Source: JANLQX01 sp031406385 (lineage in GTDB: Bacteria; Actinomycetota; Acidimicrobiia; Acidimicrobiales; JANYDT01). Taken from it: a stretch of 51,672 bases of DNA. This document shows positions 17,154 to 25,917 of this stretch, piece after piece. How positions within the stretch are numbered: position 1 is the stretch's first letter; each line of letters begins with the position of its first letter. Under the pieces are notes generated by a model. The model made no database searches and was not told the origin of the DNA. It worked only from the letters and a program-made list of their open reading frames with translations. A program made the translations under genes and the position numbers. The DNA lies in NCBI GenBank assembly GCA_031406385.1, contig JANOHI010000142.1:1-51672 (forward strand), written 5' to 3'.

Positions 17154-18548
17154 GTGCGAACCGTCTCCTCCCGCCACATTGGAGCGCTCCTTGTCGGGTT
17201 CGCCCTTCTCGCCGGGGCTTCCAGCTGTGGGGGAAGTGCGTCCGACACGCCAGCCGATACCTTGCTCCCCGCGGACACGACCATGGACTCCCGTTCGCTC
17301 CCGACGGTCAGCGGCGGCGCATCATCCGCGCCGACGACACAGCCGATCCCCACGGCGTCGCCACCGACCACCCGCACGCTCCGGGTCCCCGCGGACTTCG
17401 CCACGATCCAGTCGGCGGTCGACGCCGCCCGGCCCGGGGATCTCGTTCTGATCGCCGCTGGCGAGTATGCCGAGGCGGTGACGGTCCGCACGTCCTCGAT
17501 CGTTGTCCGGGGCGAGGACCGGAACACGGTGATCCTCGATGGCGCGGATTCTTTGGAGAACGGGATCCTCGTGGCCGCCGACAACGTCGCCGTGGAGAAC
17601 CTCACGGTCCGGCGCTACGTGGTGAATGGCTTGCTGTTCACCAAGGCCTACGACGACAACGTGGAGGACCCCGCCGATCATGCGGTCCTGCAGGGGTATC
17701 GGGCCTCCTATGTCACCGCCGCGAACAACGGCCTCTATGGCCTCTACGCCTTCTTCGCCAGGGGAGGCGTCATCGAGCACAGCTATGCGAGTGGCCACTC
17801 CGACTCCGGCTTCTACGTCGGGCAGTGCAAGCCATGCGACGCCGTCCTGATCGACAACATCGGTGAACTCAACGCGGTCGGCTACGAGGGGACGAACGCC
17901 AGTGGGAACCTCTTCGTCCTCAACTCGATCTGGCGGCGCAATCGGGTAGGCGTCACGCCCAACTCCCAGAACATGGAGCGACTCGCCCCACAGGGTGACA
18001 CCGTGATCGCCGGCAACGTCGTCGAGGAAAACCAGGACCCGGGTGCGCCGTCGGCGGCGCAAGGCGGGTCGGGTCTCGGTATCGCCGTCGGAGGCGGTGA
18101 ACGCAACCTTGTGTTGCGCAACCTCGTGCGGGGCAATGCGACCGCCGGCATTGTCGTGACGGACCTCGCTGGATATCAACCGTCGGCCAACGAAGTGCGC
18201 GAGAACGTCGTGACCGGAAATGGCGTCGACCTTGCGCTGTATGCCGCCGATGGCGCGCCGTCGATCCCCGGTCGCTCGAACTGCTTCCGCGAAAACAAGT
18301 TTGCCTCGTCGCTGCCGGCTTCGATCGAAACAGTGGCCGGCTGCCCCGAAGCTGGCCCCGGGACCGACGGGCTCACCGTCGCGTCCGGTCCGCTCTCACT
18401 TCAGCCGGGCGCTCCGAATGTCGACTACCGGATGGTGCCGCTCCCCACTGCGCAGCCGTCGATGCCCGACGCCCTTTCGACGCGACGCGCCCCGGCGTCC
18501 GCCGCGGTGCCGGTCATCGACCTCACTGCGATTGTCGCGCCGTCATGA
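17154..18548 (+). CDS. Lipoprotein with right-handed beta-helix
   Basis: A 464-residue secreted lipoprotein. The signal peptide ends at C25 (LLAGASSC), followed by a Ser/Thr/Pro-rich linker to about residue 75. The segment LRVPADFATIQSAVDAARPG then GDLVLIAAGEY is the typical start of pectate-lyase-like/NosD parallel beta-helix proteins. After it come repeated short strands (NVAVENLTVRRY, NLVLRNLVRGN, NEVRENVVTGN). The substrate is unknown: such proteins bind or cleave polysaccharides, or act as copper-site accessory proteins, and no catalytic triad can be assigned. GTG 17154 is the start. The stop overlaps the next gene's ATG (ATGA), so the two lipoproteins are translationally coupled. Confidence 0.72.
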   Translation: MRTVSSRHIGALLVGFALLAGASSCGGSASDTPADTLLPADTTMDSRSLPTVSGGASSAPTTQPIPTASPPTTRTLRVPADFATIQSAVDAARPGDLVLIAAGEYAEAVTVRTSSIVVRGEDRNTVILDGADSLENGILVAADNVAVENLTVRRYVVNGLLFTKAYDDNVEDPADHAVLQGYRASYVTAANNGLYGLYAFFARGGVIEHSYASGHSDSGFYVGQCKPCDAVLIDNIGELNAVGYEGTNASGNLFVLNSIWRRNRVGVTPNSQNMERLAPQGDTVIAGNVVEENQDPGAPSAAQGGSGLGIAVGGGERNLVLRNLVRGNATAGIVVTDLAGYQPSANEVRENVVTGNGVDLALYAADGAPSIPGRSNCFRENKFASSLPASIETVAGCPEAGPGTDGLTVASGPLSLQPGAPNVDYRMVPLPTAQPSMPDALSTRRAPASAAVPVIDLTAIVAPS

Positions 18549-19393
18549 GCTCGCTTCGGGCGGGCCGGCTTCGGTGGAAGCTTGCTGCGGCGCTCAGTCT
18601 GGTGCTGACGGGCTGTGGTGGGAGTGGCTCCGACAACCCGTCGACGGCGCCGCCAACCTCGGTCGCGATCGGCCCGACGGTTCCGTCCACCGCCGTGGCG
18701 CCGGCGCTCGATTTGCGAGGTGATGACAAGGCTCGCCTCACCACGTCGCAGGCTCTCGCACTGTCGCGGATGCTGCTCAAGAACGAACAGGCCAAGGGCG
18801 CCGTTGCCGCGATGTACCTGCCCTTCGGTTCGGCGGCGACGTTCACCTTGCGTGGACCGGTCGACTGGGTGGAACATCAGGGTGCCTTCACGATGTCCAC
18901 AACGCGCTCCGACGGTGTCGCTGTCCCCGACAGCCAGGTGATCTGGGATCGGGGGTCGTTGCTTACGCAGGTAGATGGGCTCGACAAGGCCATGGAGGCA
19001 AAGGGTCGCCCGGGCGTGGCGTTTGTGCAACGTGCTCTGAATCCCGAACGGGCGTCGCTCGACCAGATCGTGGCGTTCGTCGGATCACTTGCCGTTGATC
19101 GGGCGGAGAACCCGATCCTGATCCGCCAGGGCGACACGGCCTACCTTGGGTCGAAGACCGTTGACGGCGCGACGCTCGACGGCTACCGGTTCGGCAAGAC
19201 GCGCTACTGGATCGAGCCGTCCTCGGGCCTGCTGCGCCGGATCGAGGCCCGCTTCGCCCGGTACGACCAACCCGTCGTGATCACGTTGACCGATCACGGC
19301 CCGCAGAGCATCACTGTGCCACCCCCCTCGGCAGTGGTTGACGCCGCCTCGATTGGCGACGTGCTCGCCACGCTCGACGCGCCGACCCCGTAG
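18545..19393 (+). CDS. Lipoprotein, LppX/LprG-like
   Basis: A 282-residue lipoprotein. The signal peptide has lipobox LTGC (C24), then a Ser/Thr/Pro linker to about 52. The body resembles the LppX/LprAFG/LolA-like half-barrel fold in pattern: alternating strands, a YWIEPSSGLLRRIEARF segment and a final ITLTDHGPQSITVPPPS strand. Proteins of that fold carry lipids across the envelope. Assignment to the family is by pattern only. It overlaps the preceding beta-helix lipoprotein gene by four bases and probably shares its transcript. Confidence 0.55.
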   Translation: MSSLRAGRLRWKLAAALSLVLTGCGGSGSDNPSTAPPTSVAIGPTVPSTAVAPALDLRGDDKARLTTSQALALSRMLLKNEQAKGAVAAMYLPFGSAATFTLRGPVDWVEHQGAFTMSTTRSDGVAVPDSQVIWDRGSLLTQVDGLDKAMEAKGRPGVAFVQRALNPERASLDQIVAFVGSLAVDRAENPILIRQGDTAYLGSKTVDGATLDGYRFGKTRYWIEPSSGLLRRIEARFARYDQPVVITLTDHGPQSITVPPPSAVVDAASIGDVLATLDAPTP

Positions 19394-19460
19394 CGGCGGC
19401 GCCGGGGTTGGATCGAGGGCGCCGGGGTTCTTCGTCTGCAGCAATTGTGCTCACCGGTCC

Positions 19461-19466
19461 TACGAT
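19461..19466 (+). promoter_or_regulatory. Putative -10 box for acyl-CoA dehydrogenase gene
   Basis: TACGAT, six bases before ATG 19473, within CCTACGAT. The same CCTACGAT word lies 7 bases before the crotonase-fold gene at 26397. The position predicts a leaderless mRNA. Confidence 0.4.
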
Positions 19467-19472
19467 TGCGGC

Positions 19473-20717
19473 ATGGAGTTGAGCTACCCCACCGATACCG
19501 ACGCGTTTCGATCCACCGTGAAGGAGTGGCTCGTCGAAAACCTGCCGGCCGGGTGGTTCGAGCCCGGCTTCGAGATGTCAGCTGACCAGAAGAAGGAGTT
19601 CCAGGCAAGCTGGACGCGCAAGCTTTTCGGGGGTGGCTGGATCTGCGCGTCGTGGCCGAAGGACTACGGCGGCAAGGGCCTGTCGGTCATGGAGAACGTG
19701 GTTCTCAACGAGGAGTTCCACAAGGCCGGGGCACCCCTCCGCGCCGACTTCTTCGGTGACACGCTTGTTGGTCCGACAATCTTGCAGTGGGGCACGGAGG
19801 AGCAGAAGAAGCACTTCCTGACGCAGATCCTCAAGGGCGAGATCTCGTGGTGCCAGGGCTTCAGCGAGCCCGACTCGGGCTCCGACCTTGCGTCGCTCAA
19901 GACGACAGCGGTGCTTGACGGCGATGAATGGGTCATCAACGGCCAGAAGGTGTGGACGACTCGAGCGCAGCATGCGGACTACGTGTTCCTGTTGGCCCGC
20001 ACCGACCCGCAGGCGCCCCAGCATGCCGGCATCAGCTACTTGCTGGTGCCGATGCGCCAGGCTGGCGTCGAGGTCCGGCCGATCGTGCAACCCGACGGCA
20101 CGGCGGAGTTCAACGAGACGTGGTTCACCAATGCCCGATGCCCGAAGGAGAACGTGGTCGGCGGCGTGAACAACGGTTGGAAGGTAGCTATGACCACGCT
20201 CGGTTTCGAGCGCGGCGCGTCGGCCACGACGAGTCACCGTCGCTTTGAGACGGAGCTCGATCACATCGTCGACAAGGCGAAGAGCAACGGCGCGATCGAG
20301 GATCCGCGCATCCGTCAACGGTTGGCGAAGGCGTATTCGAAGGTGCAGATCATGCGGTTCAACGGGTTGCGATCGCTGACCTACGCGCTGCACAAGCGCG
20401 GCGACGTGGTTGCTCTCGGCGCGACCAACAAGATGTTCTGGTCGGAGTATCACCGCGACGTGATGGAACTCGCCATGGACGTGTGGGGGATGGACGCCCA
20501 GGTGATGAACGGACGTGAGGGTTCGCCATCGTGGCCCGGCGTGGTTCGGATGGAGACGCGCCGTGGGTATGAGCCGTCGGGGATGCAGAGCGCGTTCTTC
20601 TTCAGCCGTTCAGAAACGATCTGGGGTGGCACGGCGGAGATCCAGCGCAACATCGTTGGCGAGCGGGTGCTCGGTCTTCCGAAGGAACCGAAGCCGGCAG
20701 CCAAGGCCAACGCGTAG
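19473..20717 (+). CDS. Acyl-CoA dehydrogenase
   Basis: A 414-residue FAD-dependent acyl-CoA dehydrogenase, oxidising an acyl-CoA to the enoyl-CoA and passing electrons to ETF. Family segments are WCQGFSEPDSGSDLASLKT (FAD/substrate region), WVINGQKVWTT and the C-terminal SETIWGGTAEIQRNIVGERV. Length is normal. ATG 19473 is chosen; the open frame to 19338 overlaps the previous gene. The acyl substrate cannot be read from sequence; the general type is that of short/branched chain or steroid/cholesterol-associated FadE enzymes in actinobacteria. It is a single gene, followed by repeat element copy 3. Confidence 0.9.
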   Translation: MELSYPTDTDAFRSTVKEWLVENLPAGWFEPGFEMSADQKKEFQASWTRKLFGGGWICASWPKDYGGKGLSVMENVVLNEEFHKAGAPLRADFFGDTLVGPTILQWGTEEQKKHFLTQILKGEISWCQGFSEPDSGSDLASLKTTAVLDGDEWVINGQKVWTTRAQHADYVFLLARTDPQAPQHAGISYLLVPMRQAGVEVRPIVQPDGTAEFNETWFTNARCPKENVVGGVNNGWKVAMTTLGFERGASATTSHRRFETELDHIVDKAKSNGAIEDPRIRQRLAKAYSKVQIMRFNGLRSLTYALHKRGDVVALGATNKMFWSEYHRDVMELAMDVWGMDAQVMNGREGSPSWPGVVRMETRRGYEPSGMQSAFFFSRSETIWGGTAEIQRNIVGERVLGLPKEPKPAAKANA

Positions 20718-20757
20718 GCGTCGCCACGCGAGCCGCGGCAGAACTGAGTCGGAACGG

Positions 20758-20826
20758 CGGCAGAACACCTCCCAGCGGCGTTGGGAGGTGTTTTGCCCCC
20801 ATATATGGGGGCAACCTCTCTCCCAA
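20758..20826 (+). repeat. Dispersed double-hairpin intergenic element, copy 3
   Basis: It sits between two convergent genes. AACACCTCCC (20764-20773) pairs with GGGAGGTGTT (20783-20792). GCCCCC-ATATAT-GGGGGC (20795-20812) is a perfect second hairpin. The element ends in CAACCTCTCTCCC. It has the same orientation as copy 1. It is well placed as a bidirectional terminator for the acyl-CoA dehydrogenase and pseudouridine synthase genes. Confidence 0.85.
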
Positions 20827-20831
20827 CGGGC

Positions 20832-21530
20832 CTACGGCAGGGTGATGTCGGTCCAGTTGCCTTCGGGGAGGTCGGCGACGGACCAGGAGCCGAAGTGGGT
20901 GCGGTGGAGGGTGTCGACGTGGTTGGCGCACGCCGCCACCATCCGACGGACCTGGTGGTACCGGCCTTCGGTGAGGCTAATGGCGATCGTCGGCCGGCGC
21001 TCGTCGATGAGCTCGACCGTGGCCGGAAGGCATGGCGTCGATTCGCCGTCGAGAACGAGGGTCCCGCTGGCCAGTCGCTCGCCCAGCGAGGCGTCGTACG
21101 GCAGCGTCAGGGTCGCCTCGTAGCGCTTCACCACGTGATGCTTCGGCGACGTGAGCCGGTGCAGGAGTTGGTGGTCGTCGGTGAGTACGAGCAGGCCGGA
21201 GGTGTCTTTGTCGAGACGGCCAACTGACTCCACGCGGGGGTTTCGGTACTCCCAATGCGGAGGGAGCAGATCATACGCACGCATGCCTTCTGACGGCTCG
21301 TGCGAGCAGACCACATCGACGGGCTTGTTGAGCATCACCAGAATGCCGTCCGGGTGATCGAGCTCTTCACCGTCGAGTCGAACGTCGTGTGCAAGAACCT
21401 TCGCATTTGGGTCGCGAACTGTTGCGCCGGCAACGGTGACGTGTCCGTCCTTGATGATCGGTGTGACCTCGCGGCGTGAGCCATAGCCGAGGTTGGCCAA
21501 CAGCCTGTCGAGCCGCACTCTCGCGTTCAC
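20832..21530 (-). CDS. Pseudouridine synthase, RsuA/RluB/E/F family
   Basis: A 232-residue RNA pseudouridine synthase. An N-terminal S4 RNA-binding domain (VRLDRLLANLGYGSRREV...) is followed by the catalytic domain with the Asp-containing motif GRLDKDTSGLLVLTDD, and the C-terminal EGRYHQVRRMVAACANHV motif. It converts uridine to pseudouridine in rRNA; whether the 16S U516 site (RsuA) or a 23S site is not decided. GTG 21530 is chosen because it overlaps the upstream GNAT stop (GTGA). It is the last gene of the leftward hisD-like/GNAT/synthase operon. Confidence 0.85.
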   Translation of the reverse strand: MNARVRLDRLLANLGYGSRREVTPIIKDGHVTVAGATVRDPNAKVLAHDVRLDGEELDHPDGILVMLNKPVDVVCSHEPSEGMRAYDLLPPHWEYRNPRVESVGRLDKDTSGLLVLTDDHQLLHRLTSPKHHVVKRYEATLTLPYDASLGERLASGTLVLDGESTPCLPATVELIDERRPTIAISLTEGRYHQVRRMVAACANHVDTLHRTHFGSWSVADLPEGNWTDITLP

Positions 21531-22219
21531 GTCGCGCCCGTGCCTGCCGATAGCGGTCGCAGGATCACGACTTCGCTGCCGATGACGACGAAGCCGAGCG
21601 AGGCGAACATCCGGAAGGATCGGGCGTTCCCCGGGGCCACGGCGGCGAAGACGGTCTCGCCTTCGGGGAATAAGCGGAGCGCGTCGACGACCAGAGACCG
21701 GCCCCATCCGCGACCCTGCCCCGCGGGGTCCGCCTCGACACTGATCTCGGGTCGGCCGGCGAGCCCCCGCCCGATGGTGACGAGGCCGCGTTCATCGCCC
21801 AGCACACGAACATCGTGGCGAATGGCCCGAGCGTGGCGGACTCGTCGGTGGTCGTCGAAGTCGCTGCGCTCCTCGAGCGAACCCGATCCTCCGCCCGAGC
21901 CCCGGCCGACGAGCGTCGCGTCGAGCACGCCGATCTGCGCCGGGCTTGGTGTCCTCGCCGACGAGTTGGCGATCAACCGCAGCACATCAGGCGACGATGC
22001 ACCCCCGTAACCGTCGGCGCCGGCGGCGATCAGCGATGACTCGTCGACGGAGGTCGCGATGAACGAGTGTCCGGTGAACGCCACCACGGCGTTGATCTCG
22101 TAACCCGAGTCGGCCGATCCCGGAGGCGCCGGGAGGGCCGGGAGCACCGTGATGCGACCGTCGACGGGGGGAAAGTCGTTCTCCGCGGCATTGAGAAGCG
22201 CGCGTAAGAGTTGGTTCAC
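21527..22219 (-). CDS. GNAT-type acetyltransferase
   Basis: A 230-residue protein whose C-terminal ~100 residues look like a GNAT acetyltransferase: ISVEADPAGQGRGWGRSLV is the acetyl-CoA binding loop (Q/R-x-x-G-x-G/A), followed by NARSFRMFASLGFVVIGSE. The N-terminal half (ITVLPALPAPPG, VVAFTGHSFIATSV) has no family I can name. The acceptor is unknown. GTG 22219 overlaps the hisD-like stop (GTGA), and its own stop overlaps the synthase start in the same way, so the three genes form a tightly coupled operon. Confidence 0.7.
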   Translation of the reverse strand: MNQLLRALLNAAENDFPPVDGRITVLPALPAPPGSADSGYEINAVVAFTGHSFIATSVDESSLIAAGADGYGGASSPDVLRLIANSSARTPSPAQIGVLDATLVGRGSGGGSGSLEERSDFDDHRRVRHARAIRHDVRVLGDERGLVTIGRGLAGRPEISVEADPAGQGRGWGRSLVVDALRLFPEGETVFAAVAPGNARSFRMFASLGFVVIGSEVVILRPLSAGTGAT

Positions 22220-23550
22220 GGGAATCGGAGGCGCAACGCGTTGGCGTGTGCCGGGAAACCCTCGTGGTCGGCGAGCGCAAGGATCGATGGCGCCATGTGC
22301 CGGAGTGCGTCCGCGGACGCCTGGGCGAGTGCGGTGCGCTTGAGGAACGCTTCCGCGGTGATGCCGGACGAGACCGCAGCAAAGCCGCTCGTTGGTAGCG
22401 AGGCCGGGCATCCGATCACAAAGTTGGCGGCGGAGAAGGGGGTGTCCTGGCCAAGCAGGATCTCCCCGGCGTTGCGGAGCAGGACGAGCGCCTTCGAAGG
22501 ATCAGCGATTGCGACCTGGAGGTGTTCCGGCGCGAACTCGTTGGCTACCGCGCACGCCTCCTCGAGAGAAGTGACGAGCACACACCCTCCATTGACGGAC
22601 AGCGATGCCCGCGCCGCTTCGGCCCGGACGGTGGGGAGCGCGGCGATCTGGCGGGTGAGTTCTTCTTCGACGGCGTGGGCGATGGCCCGGGACAGGGCCA
22701 CGAGCACCACGGTCGAGTCCGTTCCGTGTTCGGCCTCGATGAGCAGATCAGCGGCCAGGCGCGTCGGGTCGGCGGTCTCGTCGGCGATGATCAGCGACTC
22801 GGTCGGTCCAAGGAGCATCATGGTGGAGCAGCCGTGTCGCTGAACCTCGACCTGCGCGCACACGACTGCAGGCGAGCCCGGGCCCACCACCTTGACGACC
22901 TTTGGGATGGTTTCCGTGCCGAAGGCAACTGCCGCGACCCCGGCTGGACCGTTCACTCGGAACACGTTGCGCAGCCCGAGTCGCTGGGCCACGACGAGCG
23001 TGGCGGGATCGACCGCGGCCGATGCCGATCGTGGCAGCGGGGGGGTGATGACGACGGTTTGGGGAACACCGGCCACGACGGCCGGGCCGCCCAACTGCGC
23101 AAGAACGCTCGGGTACGACGCCTTGCCGGCCGGGCAGAACAGCGCAGCCGAAGCGATCGGGGTGACCTTCTCGCCGATGAAGAGTCCCGGTGCGCTCTCG
23201 CACCACCAGTCGCGGCCGTGACGAGCCATCACCTCGTCGTTGAACCGGCGCACATTGGCGATCATGTGATCGATGGCCGTGCTGAGGGCACCGTCGACGA
23301 GGTCCGAGGCGGCGGCGAACTCGTCTTCGGAGACGCGCAGTCGGTCCGGGGTCAGGTCAACGCCGTCGAAGTCACGCAGAGCCCGGCAAACGGCCTCGTC
23401 GCCATTGTCGCGAACGTCGTCGATGATGCGTTCGATCGACCGCCGCAGCGAGGGTTCGAAGATGTCGTGGATGCCCCGCTGGAGCAGCTGGGCACGATCC
23501 TCGGGTGGCATCGTGGCCCAAGTCATCGTGCGGAGCACCGGCGTTTTCAT
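22216..23550 (-). CDS. hisD: Histidinol dehydrogenase family protein with altered zinc ligands
   Basis: A 444-residue protein of the HisD family; the overall alignment with E. coli HisD is clear (FCPAGKASYPS, NGPAGVAAVAFGTETIPKV, FAPEHL). In E. coli, the zinc ligands are Gln259, His262, Asp360 and His419. Here the matching residues are Glu (in LLIEAEHG), His (kept), Asn (in SAANFVIG) and His (AHANALRL). The catalytic EH pair (PEHL) is kept, but His367 is Ala (SGTNHVLPT has become IGCPASLPT). It may be a HisD paralogue acting on another amino alcohol or hydroxy compound rather than histidinol. No other his gene is in the window. ATG 23550 is the start. Confidence 0.75.
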   Translation of the reverse strand: MKTPVLRTMTWATMPPEDRAQLLQRGIHDIFEPSLRRSIERIIDDVRDNGDEAVCRALRDFDGVDLTPDRLRVSEDEFAAASDLVDGALSTAIDHMIANVRRFNDEVMARHGRDWWCESAPGLFIGEKVTPIASAALFCPAGKASYPSVLAQLGGPAVVAGVPQTVVITPPLPRSASAAVDPATLVVAQRLGLRNVFRVNGPAGVAAVAFGTETIPKVVKVVGPGSPAVVCAQVEVQRHGCSTMMLLGPTESLIIADETADPTRLAADLLIEAEHGTDSTVVLVALSRAIAHAVEEELTRQIAALPTVRAEAARASLSVNGGCVLVTSLEEACAVANEFAPEHLQVAIADPSKALVLLRNAGEILLGQDTPFSAANFVIGCPASLPTSGFAAVSSGITAEAFLKRTALAQASADALRHMAPSILALADHEGFPAHANALRLRFP

Positions 23551-23593
23551 CTGTTCCAGTCTGGCTGAGGTGCGGTGGTGGGGGTGGCGGGGT

Positions 23594-23643
23594 GACGGGT
23601 GTTGCGAGCAGTGAAGCGGACGGGTGTTGCGAGCGGTGAAGCG
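23594..23643. repeat. Two tandem 25-bp direct repeats
   Basis: GACGGGTGTTGCGAGC(A/G)GTGAAGCG occurs at 23594-23618 and 23619-23643 with one difference, in the 244-bp divergent region between the hisD-like gene and the LppM-like gene. It could be a regulatory site or a chance slip duplication. Confidence 0.8.
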
Positions 23644-23794
23644 CAGCGGAGCGGCGCAGCGCGGAGCGACGTCGACGTGACGTTGGTCACTTCCTACAGA
23701 ATTCCTGTCCGTGAACCGAGAATGGTTACTCACCACTGCGTCAGACGGCGCGGCCAGACGGTCCGCGCGCACACGTGAAAAAAGGAGTTCCACC

Positions 23795-24493
23795 ATGTTG
23801 CTCACCTCCCGCCCGTCGAAGCGCTCTCTCGCGGCGATCGCCGTCAGCGTTGCCTCGGCATTCGCTCTCTCGGGCTGCATCAAGCTCGACATCGATATGA
23901 AGGTCAAATCGGACACGAAGCTCGACGGCACCATGATCGTCGCCTTCAACGAAGAGGTCATGAAGTCCTTCGAGGGCATGGCCGAAGGGATGAGCACCAG
24001 CAACACCAAATCGAAGACGCCGACCACCAAGGCCAAGAGCTTCGAGGAGCAGACCAAGAACGACATCAAGGATGCCCAGAGGAAGCTACCGAAGGGTTCT
24101 TCGGTCAAGCTCTACAAGAAGAAGGGCTGGCTCGGCCAGGAGATCTCGTTCAAGGACGTCGACGCCTCGCTCGTGCTCGGTGCGGGTCTCACCGCGGGTG
24201 CCGGCGGCGGGACGTCGACCGACAAGAGCAAGCTGAAGATCGTCAAGAAGGGTGACTCGCTGATGCTCGATGGTGTGCTCGACATGGGCGGCGGCACGGG
24301 TGATGGCGCCGACGCCGGGATGGACATGTCGGGGTTGATGGCCGGCGGCAAACCGGAGCTTCGCGTGAAGTTCACGTTCCCGGGTGGGGTTTCGAGCGCT
24401 AGTAAGGGCGGCAAGATCTCGGGCAACTCCGTCACCTGGACCCCGGAGTTCGGCAAGACACTCGTGATGAAGGCAACTGCCAAGGCGAGCTGA
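23795..24493 (+). CDS. LppM-like lipoprotein
   Basis: A 232-residue lipoprotein. The signal peptide ends in LSGC (C28). The domain starting CIKLDIDMKVKSDTKLDG and TMIVAFNEEVM is typical of the mycobacterial LppM domain. A Lys/Thr-rich segment lies at about 70-100, a Gly-rich region at about 130-185, and a final beta segment carries VTWTPEFGKTLVMKAT. There is no transmembrane helix at the C-terminus. Start ATG 23795 has a strong AAAGGAG Shine-Dalgarno. It is a single gene with its own terminator. In mycobacteria LppM is an envelope protein; a specific role here is not known. Confidence 0.75.
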   Translation: MLLTSRPSKRSLAAIAVSVASAFALSGCIKLDIDMKVKSDTKLDGTMIVAFNEEVMKSFEGMAEGMSTSNTKSKTPTTKAKSFEEQTKNDIKDAQRKLPKGSSVKLYKKKGWLGQEISFKDVDASLVLGAGLTAGAGGGTSTDKSKLKIVKKGDSLMLDGVLDMGGGTGDGADAGMDMSGLMAGGKPELRVKFTFPGGVSSASKGGKISGNSVTWTPEFGKTLVMKATAKAS

Positions 24494-24506
24494 ACGCCGG
24501 CGCCGC

Positions 24507-24537
24507 GGGGCGTGGGGGCCGGTGGTCCCCACGCCCC
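24507..24537 (+). terminator. Rho-independent terminator-like hairpin after LppM gene
   Basis: GGGGCGTGGGG (24507-24517) pairs perfectly with CCCCACGCCCC (24527-24537) over an 11-bp stem with 9-nt loop, and is followed by ACCTTTGT. Confidence 0.7.
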
Positions 24538-24602
24538 ACCTTTGTCCCGTGATCGAAAGCGCCGACTTCACGTTGGCCGTGGCGGCGTGGTTGCCTTGAA
24601 CA

Positions 24603-25817
24603 ATGCCTGCCGACCAGCTTCTCTATGACCCGAGCAGTGCGTCGTTCCGAGCCAACCCATACCCGACGTATGCGCGCTTTCGATCTGAAGCCCCAATCGT
24701 CCTTTCGGCGACAGGTCTGCGGGTGGTCTCCCGTCATGCCGATGTATCGAAGGTCCTGCGATCTCCCGATGTCAGCCGAGACATCGACGAGTCGGCGATC
24801 GATCTCGCTCCAGAGGAGCGCGAACGACGAGATCTCCGGAGTTCGAACCGCAGCGCCAAGTCGATGCTCAATCTCGACCCGCCCAACCACACCCGGCTTC
24901 GCGGGCTCGTCACGAAGGCGTTCACGCCGCGGGCGATCGCCCAGTTGCGCCCCCGTGTGCAGCAGCTGGTCGATGACGCGCTCGCTCCAGCGATGGACAC
25001 GGGTGCCATCGAACTCATCGATTCGCTGGCGTTCCCGATCCCGTTCCAGGTGATCTCTGATCTTCTCGCCATGCCTACGGAGCGGTCCGAGGAGCTGCGT
25101 GAGTGGAGCCAGGTGATCACGCTCTCGCTCGAGCCGACAGCCACCGACGCCGACCTCGAGGCGGCAACCGCGGCGGTGCAGCAGGTGATCGGATTTCTCG
25201 TTCCGGTCGTCGAAGACCGCCGGCGAAATCTCGGTGACGATGTGCTCAGTGCGCTTATCGTCGCCGAAGAGAGCGGTGAGCGGCTTTCCCTCCCGGAGCT
25301 CATCGCGACCGTTGTCCTCCTCTACATCGCCGGCCATGAGACGACCGTCAACCTGATCGGCAACGGTGCCCTCGCCCTCGCTGCGTACCCCGACCAGCGA
25401 GCGATGTGGCGCCGGGCAGGGGAGGCACTCGACGCCAATGCCATCGAGGAGATCCTGCGCTACGACGGCCCGGTCCAGCAGACGATCCGCGTGCCCCTCG
25501 TCGATTTGGAGGTGAGCGGTGGCGTGATCCCAGCAGGCCATCGCGTGCTCACGCTCCTCGGTGCTGCCAATCGCGACGACGCGGTGTTCGATGCTCCGGA
25601 CGAATTGCGCCTTGACCGCGACGGCGCGCCGCGACATCTCGCGTTCGCCTCGGGCATCCATTACTGTCTCGGCGCCGCGCTGGCCCGGCTCGAAGCCCAG
25701 GTCGCACTGGGCACGATGGTCCGGCGATTCGACGATTGGTCGGTCCTCGGGGCACCGGAGTGGCGCGACCGACTGACCATCCGCGGGGTGAGCCGCCTCG
25801 AACTCGCCCTTGGGTGA
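24603..25817 (+). CDS. Cytochrome P450
   Basis: A 404-residue bacterial class I P450, soluble and normally fed by ferredoxin. The I-helix oxygen-binding motif AGHETT, the K-helix E-x-x-R in EEILRYDGPVQ and the heme-binding loop FASGIHYCLG (Cys about residue 355) are all present. No ferredoxin or reductase gene is nearby. The substrate is unknown; sequence style is like the CYP families that oxidise terpenes, sterols or fatty acids in actinobacteria. ATG 24603 has no clear Shine-Dalgarno. It converges with the GYD gene, with about 100 bp between them. Confidence 0.93.
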   Translation: MPADQLLYDPSSASFRANPYPTYARFRSEAPIVLSATGLRVVSRHADVSKVLRSPDVSRDIDESAIDLAPEERERRDLRSSNRSAKSMLNLDPPNHTRLRGLVTKAFTPRAIAQLRPRVQQLVDDALAPAMDTGAIELIDSLAFPIPFQVISDLLAMPTERSEELREWSQVITLSLEPTATDADLEAATAAVQQVIGFLVPVVEDRRRNLGDDVLSALIVAEESGERLSLPELIATVVLLYIAGHETTVNLIGNGALALAAYPDQRAMWRRAGEALDANAIEEILRYDGPVQQTIRVPLVDLEVSGGVIPAGHRVLTLLGAANRDDAVFDAPDELRLDRDGAPRHLAFASGIHYCLGAALARLEAQVALGTMVRRFDDWSVLGAPEWRDRLTIRGVSRLELALG

Positions 25818-25917
25818 GATCGCGCCCGCCGACCGAGTGGTCGACGATTGATTGTCTGTCGTTGACGAAACCGCCAAACGCCCGGCCGGTGCTCCCGGCG
25901 CCAAAAGGCCGAGGTTC

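Noticed and set aside
24432..25904. 490-aa minus-strand ORF opposite the P450 gene
   Set aside because: The plus-strand P450 has all conserved motifs; the minus frame has none.
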